A stretch of 6,371 bases of DNA from Treponema sp. (GTDB taxonomy: Bacteria > Spirochaetota > Spirochaetia > Treponematales > Breznakiellaceae). Both the position numbers and the translations under genes were made by a program. The stretch spans positions 1 to 6,371 of the forward strand of contig JAITSE010000067.1 in NCBI GenBank assembly GCA_031288005.1, read 5' to 3'. This document shows, in pieces, positions 1-4,688 of this stretch (the stretch's first letter is position 1; each line of letters opens with the position of its first letter). Below the pieces are notes generated by a model. That model was not told the origin of the DNA. It made no database searches and saw nothing but the letters and a program-made list of their open reading frames with translations.

Positions 1-227
1 TGCTGCGTTTTGAGCTTAAATACCAAGCCTTCGGCACGGAGGATTCAGGCGGAAAAGACTGGTTTATCCGCAACGGCCTTGTCCGCGCCGGCGCGGACTC
101 CGTGAAAAAGGCTGATGCCGGGGGCAGCGCCGCGGGCGGCGGATCGGGAGGCAAGTTTGTGATCCGCTTCGGCGAAGGCATCCCCGAGACTATAGGGGTC
201 CCCGTATCCACAGACCTCGACGAATAG
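1..227 (+). CDS. 3' end of an unrecognised protein (partial, 74 codons visible)
   Basis: The frame is open from the left edge (first whole codon at base 3) to a TAG at 225-227, directly followed by an in-register TAA. The visible 74 residues begin LRFELKYQAF, continue through a charged stretch, and then have a Gly/Ser/Ala-rich linker at about residues 39-50 of the fragment. A short beta-like tail (KFVIRFGEGIPETIGVPV) ends in DLDE. I do not recognise a family. The linker followed by a short strand recalls the C-terminus of the lipoprotein at 423-875, so it may also be an envelope protein, but that is inference. Codon use and GC content match the neighbours. The start lies outside the window. 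Confidence 0.6.
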   Translation, partial: LRFELKYQAFGTEDSGGKDWFIRNGLVRAGADSVKKADAGGSAAGGGSGGKFVIRFGEGIPETIGVPVSTDLDE

Positions 228-270
228 TAAAAATGAACCCCCGGGCCCGCTCTTTGGGCCTGGGCGGCAG

Positions 271-330
271 GCCGCTTTTCGCCGCTGCGGAAAATGGCCG
301 GCCCTTTTTCGCCGCTGCGGAAAATGGCCA
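271..330. repeat. Two tandem copies of a 30-bp unit
   Basis: Units 271-300 and 301-330 match at 27 of 30 positions; the shared core is GCCGCTGCGGAAAATGGCC. Each unit can fold: TTTTC (276-280, 306-310) pairs with GAAAA (290-294, 320-324), and outer GGCC blocks pair with GGCC (270-273/296-299, 300-303/326-329). The structure is symmetrical, so it may act as DNA or as RNA. Two copies are too few to call a family, and whether it recurs in the genome cannot be seen here. Confidence 0.75.
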
Positions 331-331
331 G

Positions 332-362
332 GGAGTTTTCCCCGCTTTGGCGGGAAAACTCC
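332..362. repeat. Perfect 11-bp inverted repeat (strong hairpin)
   Basis: GGAGTTTTCCC (332-342) is the exact reverse complement of GGGAAAACTCC (352-362). The loop can add two more pairs (344-345 with 350-351) leaving a TTTG tetraloop and one bulged C. There is no following T run on either strand, so it does not look like a standard intrinsic terminator. It lies about 60 bp before the lipoprotein start and could be an mRNA leader structure or a processing site. That role is inference. Confidence 0.6.
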
Positions 363-375
363 AGGGAGGGGAGCG

Positions 376-393
376 TTCCGCTAAAAAGCGGAA
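376..393 (+). repeat. 7-bp stem with AAAA loop in the lipoprotein leader
   Basis: TTCCGCT (376-382) pairs with AGCGGAA (387-393) around AAAA. It ends about 18 bases before the AAGGAGG ribosome-binding site of the next gene, so it would leave that site exposed. No T run follows it. Confidence 0.45.
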
Positions 394-422
394 TATATTC
401 AGGCAGAATAAAGGAGGAACGC

Positions 423-875
423 ATGACGTTTCCGCGCATATTATGGGCGCTGCCTTTCGCCCTGGCCATGACATTCTCAGGCTGCGGCGGCCCCACTCTT
501 TTTGATTCCAGCATGAGCCGGGTAGACGCCATAGACCTTTGGGTCACCCCGGTCCGCTGGGAATACGATGAGGGTAATGAGTTCAAAAAGACCTCGGAAC
601 ATTTCGCCGTCCGGGTTGAGGACAGAAACGGACGTTATCAGCGGCTTTCCACGGACGATCCGAACATCGCTCTTTTTGTGGACGAGACCCCGGTCGAAGC
701 GGACCCGGCCCTCATCCTTACACCCGGGCGAAAATTAGTCACCGTAAACTACGGCAATTTAAGCGCTATATATAACATCCGGGTCTGGAAGGAAGGAGAA
801 TCGCCCGGCACTTCCGGCGACTCAGGCAGTTCAGGCGGAACTTCCATAGAAATCCGGATCAACTGGGCAGAGTGA
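423..875 (+). CDS. Small lipoprotein with one bacterial Ig-like domain
   Basis: This encodes 150 residues. I chose the ATG at 423 because a strong AAGGAGG lies just upstream (411-417) and a signal peptide begins there; the in-frame ATG at 294 would only add a low-complexity leader read through the repeats. Residues 1-20 form a signal peptide with a hydrophobic core, and the lipobox FSGC places the lipidated cysteine at 21. Residues ~33-122 follow the pattern of group-3 bacterial Ig-like domains: a V-x-P strand, 'YDEG', a V-x-V-x-D-x-N-G turn and a final 'LVTVNYGNLSAIYNIRVW' strand pair. A Ser/Gly linker (~128-140) and a short tail, IEIRINWAE, end the protein. It is probably anchored in the outer or inner membrane facing the periplasm or surface. 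The next gene starts 16 bp downstream, suggesting co-expression. The exact function is unknown. Confidence 0.78.
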   Translation: MTFPRILWALPFALAMTFSGCGGPTLFDSSMSRVDAIDLWVTPVRWEYDEGNEFKKTSEHFAVRVEDRNGRYQRLSTDDPNIALFVDETPVEADPALILTPGRKLVTVNYGNLSAIYNIRVWKEGESPGTSGDSGSSGGTSIEIRINWAE

Positions 876-891
876 GAGCGAGGTTCTGATA

Positions 892-2403
892 ATGAGTAAA
901 TTCACATCCCCAAGGCGCGAGCTTTTCGCCCTGCCCTTGGGTTTAATTCTTTTCGTATTTTCTTCTCTTCCGGCGCGGGCCCAGCAAAGCTTGGCCATCC
1001 TGCCCGGAGACATAAGCATCCGCAGAGGCGCGGGCGGGGAAGGCTATGACCTGTACATCCGAAAGCTCCCCGGAGTCGGCTCGGTGCTGCTCACGGAGTC
1101 CACGGAAGACCCCACCGGCGCGGAGACGGTCTTTTCTTACCGCGCCCTTGAGTGGAACGATATAAACGGCAATGAAACCAGGGTTCGGCCTTCAAACCCG
1201 CCCACGGGTCCCGAAGAAGGCTGGATTCTCATGGATTCTACGCCGGAGTCTCATCCCGTTCTGGGCCAGGCTTTCCATATTTATATTCCCCCGATGATCG
1301 CCTACGGCGCCCCAAATACCCGCAACGGGATCATAACGGTTCAAGACGGCCTCTTTGTCAATATCCGCGCCTTTTCCCAGCCCTATATCGACTATAACGG
1401 CCCGTTCATGGACAATCCCTTTGTGCTGTCGGCTTCCGATCCAACGGACGACGACCCGGACAATCCTTTTCCCCTGGAGTCAGCCCTGATCCCCGCTTCG
1501 GAGGCGCCGCTCCTTCCAAGTCCGGCGCAAGAGGCGGAGAGGTCTTTCCTGCCGGAAAAAACCAGGCCCGGACTGAATATTACGCTTCTGGGAGGGGCCG
1601 TGGTTTTCTTCTCCGGCCCGGAAGGGACGGCGGCGGAAATACCAAACAGGATTTTCCCCGTGGGAACCGGGGCTTTGGACTATAGATTTACAGAAGTTTT
1701 GAGTTACCGCCTGATCTTTGACAGAGACCCCATATTGGGGAACCGCATCACGGTCCGGGCCGCCCTGGATTCGGAGTTTATTGACATTGAAGCCGGCCCA
1801 TATTTTGGTTTTCTCAATACCGAAACAGGCTATATAAACGCCGGGCTTTCCATAGGCATCCACGCGCGTTTTCCAAACACGGTTTTGCGGAACTTTTTCT
1901 TTTCTTCCCGCTATGACGCGTCCCCGGGCAAAGACATTTCCGTTTTAGGGGAATATGTACAGTCCTTTGGCGAAATCAGCGCGGGTTATGCCTTGCCTTT
2001 TGGGCGCCTCATCCTGTCCGTATCGGGGCGCTCGTCCTCGTTTATGGTGAAGAATAATAACGGGGGGGTGACCGATAGGGATGATAACAACTGGACCCGC
2101 TACAACCTGGCCCTGGAGATCCCCCGCCCGGAGGCCGCTCTGGGTTTCAGGATAAACGCGGGCTATCAAAAGCTGCAATGGTGGCGCGAAGGCGGCGCAT
2201 ATAACTATAAGTACAATCCGGTTTACTTGGGTTTTGAAATGCAGGGCAGGATAAATCCTTCCGTCAGCATGATTTTCGGCCTGGAAGCTCCGGTGTATCC
2301 CTTTGAATACCATCTCATTCAGAGTATTGATTCGCCCCAGGCCCCTCTTTTCTGTCAAGGCGTTTTGGGTTTCCGCATTGCCGTCCCTTCCGGCGGGCCT
2401 TGA
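892..2403 (+). CDS. Secreted protein with predicted C-terminal outer-membrane beta-barrel
   Basis: This encodes 503 residues. The ATG at 892 has a modest GAGG-type ribosome-binding site (~879-884). Residues 1-30 form a signal peptide with a likely signal peptidase I cut after ARA (A30). Residues ~35-180 form a soluble domain (PGDISIRRG, YDLYIRKLPGVGSVLLTES, FHIYIPPMIAYGAP, FVNIRAFSQPY) that resembles, from memory, a conserved treponemal paralogue family. An acidic Pro-rich linker follows (~181-225, DPTDDDPDNPFP). From ~227 to the end there are many alternating amphipathic strands rich in Gly, Tyr and Phe, with polar turns such as KNNNGGVTDRDDNN (~387-400), as expected for an outer-membrane barrel. 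The terminal residue is Pro, not the Phe typical of proteobacterial barrels. The protein is probably an outer-membrane component partnered with the adjacent lipoprotein. Transport or adhesion roles cannot be told apart from sequence. Confidence 0.78.
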   Translation: MSKFTSPRRELFALPLGLILFVFSSLPARAQQSLAILPGDISIRRGAGGEGYDLYIRKLPGVGSVLLTESTEDPTGAETVFSYRALEWNDINGNETRVRPSNPPTGPEEGWILMDSTPESHPVLGQAFHIYIPPMIAYGAPNTRNGIITVQDGLFVNIRAFSQPYIDYNGPFMDNPFVLSASDPTDDDPDNPFPLESALIPASEAPLLPSPAQEAERSFLPEKTRPGLNITLLGGAVVFFSGPEGTAAEIPNRIFPVGTGALDYRFTEVLSYRLIFDRDPILGNRITVRAALDSEFIDIEAGPYFGFLNTETGYINAGLSIGIHARFPNTVLRNFFFSSRYDASPGKDISVLGEYVQSFGEISAGYALPFGRLILSVSGRSSSFMVKNNNGGVTDRDDNNWTRYNLALEIPRPEAALGFRINAGYQKLQWWREGGAYNYKYNPVYLGFEMQGRINPSVSMIFGLEAPVYPFEYHLIQSIDSPQAPLFCQGVLGFRIAVPSGGP

Positions 2404-2475
2404 GGGCTTGGCGGAGGGCTGATTCCGTTGGTTCATTACGTGTATTGGAAAGTCCGTGGGGGGCTGCCGGGGGGT
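2404..2475. other. G-rich convergent intergenic stretch
   Basis: This 72-bp gap lies between the stop of the outer-membrane gene and the stop of the opposite-strand RAYT-like gene, so the two genes converge. It contains GGAGGGCTG (2413-2421), the same 9-mer found in the repeat at 3060-3068, and a weak CGGA/TCCG stem around it (2412-2415/2424-2427). It also holds one copy of the 19-bp direct repeat and the first runs of the G6 series. I see no T-tailed hairpin, so a terminator for either gene is not called. Confidence 0.5.
2449..2467. repeat. REP-like direct repeat, copy 1 (degenerate)
   Basis: This 19-bp sequence matches 3051-3069 (AAAGTCCGTGGAGGGCTGC) at 18 of 19 positions; the only change is G for A at 2460. 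In this copy the bases after it are CGGGGGG instead of GGACT, so the flanking hairpin arm is lost. It lies 9 bp beyond the stop codon of the RAYT-like gene, while copy 2 lies beyond its start. Repeats flanking a RAYT gene are the known arrangement for REP elements; calling these REPs is inference. Confidence 0.6.
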
Positions 2476-2512
2476 TTAGACGGGGGGCTTGCAATTTGTT
2501 TCGCAAGGGGGG
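2458..2512 (+). repeat. Four runs of six G (possible G-quadruplex)
   Basis: GGGGGG occurs at 2458-2463, 2469-2474, 2482-2487 and 2507-2512, with intervals of 5, 7 and 19 bases. The long interval contains its own CTTGC/GCAAG stem (2488-2492/2503-2507), which would bring runs three and four together. Runs three and four lie inside the 3' end of the opposite-strand RAYT-like frame, where they appear as proline codons. Four equal G6 runs could form a stable quadruplex on the + strand. Actual folding is inference. Confidence 0.5.
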
Positions 2513-2934
2513 AGGTATAAGCGGAGGGAAAAAGCCTCAAAAACAAGACTTTCCACCCCAGTCCAATACCAGGGTCTGACCCCAGTATCTTCATCTTCAA
2601 GAGGTTCGCCTTCCAGTATCTCCGACCAATACCGGTCTCCCCAAACGTGTCCAATCCGTCCATCCATTCCGTTAAACCTTTGAGCGAACACTTGTTTTAC
2701 CCACTTCATAATCGCCGGAAGCTCGAAGCCGTCCGCTGGCCGGATAAAAAATACAAGCCAGTCATCCTCAAGCCGCAAAGCTCTGACCCTGAACCCGAAC
2801 TGCTTCCTCACATCCTGGAACACCCGTGTAAACAAAACGAGCGCGTCTTTTCTTCTAAACAACGGCTCCCTGTTATTTACCCTTGTCCGAACTAAATACC
2901 AAACGCCTTGCTCAAGCAATCTTAACTTTCTCAT
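2476..2934 (-). CDS. RAYT-family (Y1_Tnp, IS200-like) protein lacking catalytic residues
   Basis: This encodes 152 residues. The ATG at 2934 has AAGGAG just before it, with unusually short spacing; no other in-frame start exists before the upstream stop. The family pattern is clear: MRKLRLLEQGVWYLV (usual 'GxxYHV'), RVNNREPLF, then RLEDDWLVFFIRP (52-66) where RAYTs have 'xLMPNHVHLLxRP', then MKWVKQVFAQRFN (76-88) and GRIGHVWGDRYWSEILEGEP (92-111). By this alignment both HUH histidines are W59 and V61. The early histidine is L14, and the likely catalytic Tyr of 'KQxYAxRFN' is F83. A nuclease of this family cuts and joins REP DNA through HUH and Tyr, so this copy should be inactive. The frame is nevertheless intact and well conserved elsewhere, so it may keep a DNA-binding role. 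Residues ~117-152 are coded by repeat and G-run DNA and are probably not original. It could also be a simple pseudogene. Confidence 0.72.
   Translation of the reverse strand: MRKLRLLEQGVWYLVRTRVNNREPLFRRKDALVLFTRVFQDVRKQFGFRVRALRLEDDWLVFFIRPADGFELPAIMKWVKQVFAQRFNGMDGRIGHVWGDRYWSEILEGEPLEDEDTGVRPWYWTGVESLVFEAFSLRLYLPPCETNCKPPV
2573..2585. repeat. 13-bp inverted repeat, left copy (inside RAYT-like gene)
   Basis: GGTCTGACCCCAG is the exact reverse complement of 3116-3128. It encodes about residues 117-121 (TGVRP) of the minus-strand RAYT-like protein. The core GGTC(A/T)GACC is itself palindromic. From memory, GGGGTCAGACC-type motifs are common near IS200-like Y1 transposase genes in diverse bacteria. 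Its presence here supports RAYT-associated repeat DNA forming the gene's 3' end. Confidence 0.6.
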
Positions 2935-3050
2935 ACTCCTTAATACGGTTCAGTTCCGCAATTTGCTTCAAAAAAGTGGAAAAATTTCTTTTTTGGGGAA
3001 ATCCTGGACCGGACTGCGCTTTTCATAATCCCGCTCTCTAGGATTAAGAT

Positions 3051-3074
3051 AAAGTCCGTGGAGGGCTGCGGACT
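3051..3074. repeat. REP-like direct repeat, copy 2 (with intact hairpin)
   Basis: AAAGTCCGTGGAGGGCTGC (3051-3069) is 18/19 identical to 2449-2467. Here it is part of a small palindrome: AGTCCG (3053-3058) pairs with CGGACT (3069-3074) around the loop TGGAGGGCTG. A short hairpin beside a RAYT-like gene is what a REP looks like. Only a genome-wide count could show whether it is a family. Confidence 0.6.
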
Positions 3075-3081
3075 GCTTTGT

Positions 3082-3116
3082 GGGCCGCATTTTTCTCCGG
3101 GGCTGTTCTCCGGCCC
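3082..3116. repeat. GGGCCG/CGGCCC hairpin with internal direct repeat
   Basis: GGGCCG (3082-3087) pairs with CGGCCC (3111-3116). The loop carries TTCTCCGG at 3093-3100 and again at 3106-3113. It immediately precedes, and by one base overlaps, the right 13-bp inverted repeat. It may be part of the same repeat unit. The T run at 3129-3134 is too far from the stem for a normal terminator. Confidence 0.4.
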
Positions 3117-3128
3117 TGGGGTCAGACC
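3116..3128. repeat. 13-bp inverted repeat, right copy
   Basis: CTGGGGTCAGACC is the reverse complement of 2573-2585. It is followed by TTTTTT and ends about five bases before the candidate -35 box of murC, so the repeat island abuts the murC promoter. Confidence 0.6.
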
Positions 3129-3132
3129 TTTT

Positions 3133-3161
3133 TTAATCCGCGGACCATTTTATCATATAAT
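3133..3161 (+). promoter_or_regulatory. Candidate sigma-70-type promoter of murC
   Basis: A perfect TATAAT lies at 3156-3161, in a locally AT-rich stretch that stands out from the GC-rich surroundings. With a 17-bp spacer the -35 hexamer would be TTAATC (3133-3138), a poor match to TTGACA. Transcription would start near 3168, leaving a leader of about 48 bases before the ATG at 3216. It probably drives murC and the overlapping yicC. Confidence 0.45.
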
Positions 3162-3215
3162 TTGCATTACCCCGCGGGCCTTGTTAAACGAGGCTCTGTG
3201 GTTTACCATTGCCCC

Positions 3216-4688
3216 ATGACGGAAAAACAGGTGAACCTGGAGCTTTTGCGGCCCGGCCGGTGCGTCTATTTTGTCGGCATCAAAGGAACGGGAACCTGCG
3301 CCCTGGCGGAGCTGCTGCATAATTCCGGCGTCCGGGTTTCAGGCTCCGACAGGAGCGAGGTTTTTTACACCGACGCCGTACTGCGGGAACTAGGCGTACC
3401 ATATTACGAAACCTTTGACGCCGCCCATATAAGGCCGGGAATTGACCTTGTGGTCTACTCTGCGGCTTATTCGCCTGAAACAAACCCGGAAATCCGGGCG
3501 GCCCTGGCCTTGGGCATTCCCGTGATGAAATATCCCGACGCCCTGGGCGCTTACTCCGCGGGCTTTGACGCTGCGGGCATAGCCGGGGTTCACGGAAAAA
3601 CCACCGTTGCAGCGATGGCCGGGGTTCTTGCCCGTGGAACCGGTCTCCCGGCCCAGGTCCTTGCGGGGAGCGCGGCAAGCGGTTTCGGCGGCAGGTCCAC
3701 CTTAAGCCTGGGGAGCGTCTATTTCATCGCCGAAACCTGCGAATACCGCCGGCATTTTCTCGCATTTCATCCCAGGCGCATAGTCCTTACCAGCGTGGAA
3801 AGCGATCACCAGGATTATTTTCCAAGCTACGAAGCGATCCGGGACGCTTTTCTGGAATATGCCGCCAAACTCCCGCCCGGGGGGGCGCTAATCTTCTGCG
3901 CCGATAACCCCGGGGCAAGTGAAACGGCGGCGGAGGCCGCAAGGAGAGGGCGGGGGATACGCCTTGTTCCCTATGGATTTACGGCGGCAGGGCCTTTCGG
4001 CATAACAGACTTCGCGGTTTCGGAAGGCCGTCTGGCGCTGCGCCTCCGGGTTTTTCAGACGGAATTTGTTCTGCGGGTTCCAGGCCGGCACAACGCGTTG
4101 AACGCGGCGGCCGCTCTGGCCCTGACGGATTCCCTGGTCAGGGCGGAATTCGGGGAAGATGGCTGGACGGAAGGCCGCCTGGAGAAGGCGCGTCTGGCAC
4201 TGGAGGCTTTCCGGGGCAGCAAGCGGAGGGCCGAAATCCTGGGCGAATACGGGGGCGTCCTTTTTATGGACGATTACGCCCACCACCCCACGGCTGTAAA
4301 AAGCACCCTGGAGGGTCTCAGGGAATTCTACCCCCAGAGGCGGCTGGTCCTGAGCTTCATGTCCCACACATACACCAGAACCGCGGCTCTTTTGGATGAG
4401 TTCGCTTCTTCGTTTAACGCGGCGGATATTCTCTTTCTTCATAAAATCTACGGCTCCGCCCGGGAAGAATATTCCGGCGGCCTTACGGGAAGAAGCCTGT
4501 TTGAAAAGGCACGCTCCCTTCATGACAATGTTTATTACGCCGAAGAACCCCTTGAGGCGGCGGAAGCGCTGAAGAAAATCCTCCGTGCGGGAGACCTTTT
4601 TCTTACCATGGGCGCGGGGGACAACTGGAAATTGGGACGGCTTTTGGCGGATTATTACCGGGACAGAAGCGCTGGAGGGGCAGGATGA
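3216..4688 (+). CDS. murC: UDP-N-acetylmuramate--L-alanine ligase (MurC)
   Basis: This cytoplasmic ATP-dependent ligase adds L-alanine to UDP-N-acetylmuramic acid, the first amino-acid step of the peptidoglycan stem. It has 490 residues from the ATG at 3216. That start has no clear ribosome-binding site; GTG at 3198, four bases after GAGG, is an alternative that adds six residues. Motifs in order: Rossmann GIKGTGT (21-27) and SGSD (42-45) in the UMAG-binding domain; ATP loop GVHGKTT (124-130); metal-site region ETCEYRRHF (173-181); ESDHQDYF (195-202); GRHNALNAAAAL (290-301); and, in the C-terminal domain, DDYAHHPTAV (352-361), SHTYTRT (383-389) and GAGDNW (466-471). GIKGTG and CEYRRHF are the form I recall from Bacillus MurC rather than the proteobacterial EADESD form. 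The C-terminal 'YTRT' and 'KRRxE' patterns favour MurC over Mpl. Its stop overlaps the yicC start. Confidence 0.93.
   Translation: MTEKQVNLELLRPGRCVYFVGIKGTGTCALAELLHNSGVRVSGSDRSEVFYTDAVLRELGVPYYETFDAAHIRPGIDLVVYSAAYSPETNPEIRAALALGIPVMKYPDALGAYSAGFDAAGIAGVHGKTTVAAMAGVLARGTGLPAQVLAGSAASGFGGRSTLSLGSVYFIAETCEYRRHFLAFHPRRIVLTSVESDHQDYFPSYEAIRDAFLEYAAKLPPGGALIFCADNPGASETAAEAARRGRGIRLVPYGFTAAGPFGITDFAVSEGRLALRLRVFQTEFVLRVPGRHNALNAAAALALTDSLVRAEFGEDGWTEGRLEKARLALEAFRGSKRRAEILGEYGGVLFMDDYAHHPTAVKSTLEGLREFYPQRRLVLSFMSHTYTRTAALLDEFASSFNAADILFLHKIYGSAREEYSGGLTGRSLFEKARSLHDNVYYAEEPLEAAEALKKILRAGDLFLTMGAGDNWKLGRLLADYYRDRSAGGAG
4674..4688 (+). promoter_or_regulatory. yicC ribosome-binding site and ATGA overlap with murC
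   Basis: GGAGGGG (4674-4680), inside the last codons of murC, lies four bases before the yicC ATG at 4685. The murC TGA (4686-4688) overlaps that ATG as ATGA. This arrangement implies co-transcription and probable translational coupling. Confidence 0.8.

Larger units (their letters stand above)
228..422. other. 195-bp non-coding gap rich in hairpins
   Basis: No convincing gene lies here. Open frames that cross it lack a ribosome-binding site, and the strong one (AAGGAGG) serves the ATG at 423. Three structures can be read. An imperfect 8-bp stem at 241-248/256-263 (one G-U pair) could mark the end of the upstream transcript but has no immediate T run. A perfect 11-bp stem lies at 332-342/352-362. 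A 7-bp stem with an AAAA loop lies at 376-382/387-393. A TATATT at 394-399 resembles a -10 box, but I see no good -35 partner, so no promoter is called. Confidence 0.55.
2449..3128 (-). mobile_element. RAYT-like gene with flanking repeats: probable decayed mobile unit
   Basis: The unit is defined by the outermost matched repeats: the 19-bp direct repeat copies (2449-2467, 3051-3069) and the 13-bp inverted repeat (2573-2585, 3116-3128). The minus-strand RAYT-like gene lies between. The limits do not nest neatly, since the left inverted-repeat copy is inside the gene. The true boundaries are therefore uncertain, and the unit may be several REP insertions rather than one element. With the catalytic residues lost it is unlikely to move by itself. 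Confidence 0.35.
2935..3215. other. 281-bp divergent intergenic region with palindromes and the murC promoter
   Basis: This region separates the divergent RAYT-like gene and murC. No gene is supported here; the murC frame stays open upstream to 3078 but passes through hairpins without a start signal. It contains a 6-bp TAATCC/GGATTA stem (3026-3031/3041-3046) and the REP-like copy 2 hairpin. It also has a GGGCCG/CGGCCC stem (3082-3087/3111-3116) enclosing two TTCTCCGG copies (3093-3100, 3106-3113), the right 13-bp inverted repeat, and an AT-rich promoter-like stretch before murC. Confidence 0.6.

Noticed and set aside
294..422. N-terminal extension of the lipoprotein gene from ATG 294
   Set aside because: It would read through the tandem repeat and hairpins, lacks a ribosome-binding site and would bury the signal peptide; ATG 423 has a strong site and a proper lipoprotein signal.
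1945..2436. Minus-strand open frame across the end of the outer-membrane gene
   Set aside because: It is antisense to the barrel-coding region, with no ribosome-binding site or family features.
2458..2512. G-rich repeats considered as a CRISPR-like or satellite array
   Set aside because: The intervals are unequal and unrelated and only homopolymer runs recur; there are no repeat-spacer units.
2436..2663. A second minus-strand frame overlapping the RAYT-like 3' end, considered as a frameshifted original C-terminus
   Set aside because: The translation (ILGSDPGIGLGWKVLF...) has no RAYT-like sequence that would continue the homology, so a simple frameshift is not supported.
3078..3215. 46-residue N-terminal extension of MurC
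   Set aside because: The extra residues are coded by hairpin and repeat DNA and by the promoter-like stretch, and MurC proteins normally start shortly before the GxxGxG loop.
3888..4523. Long open frame on the minus strand inside murC
   Set aside because: It is antisense to well-conserved MurC motifs, has no recognisable domain and reflects the GC-rich codon pattern of the + strand gene.
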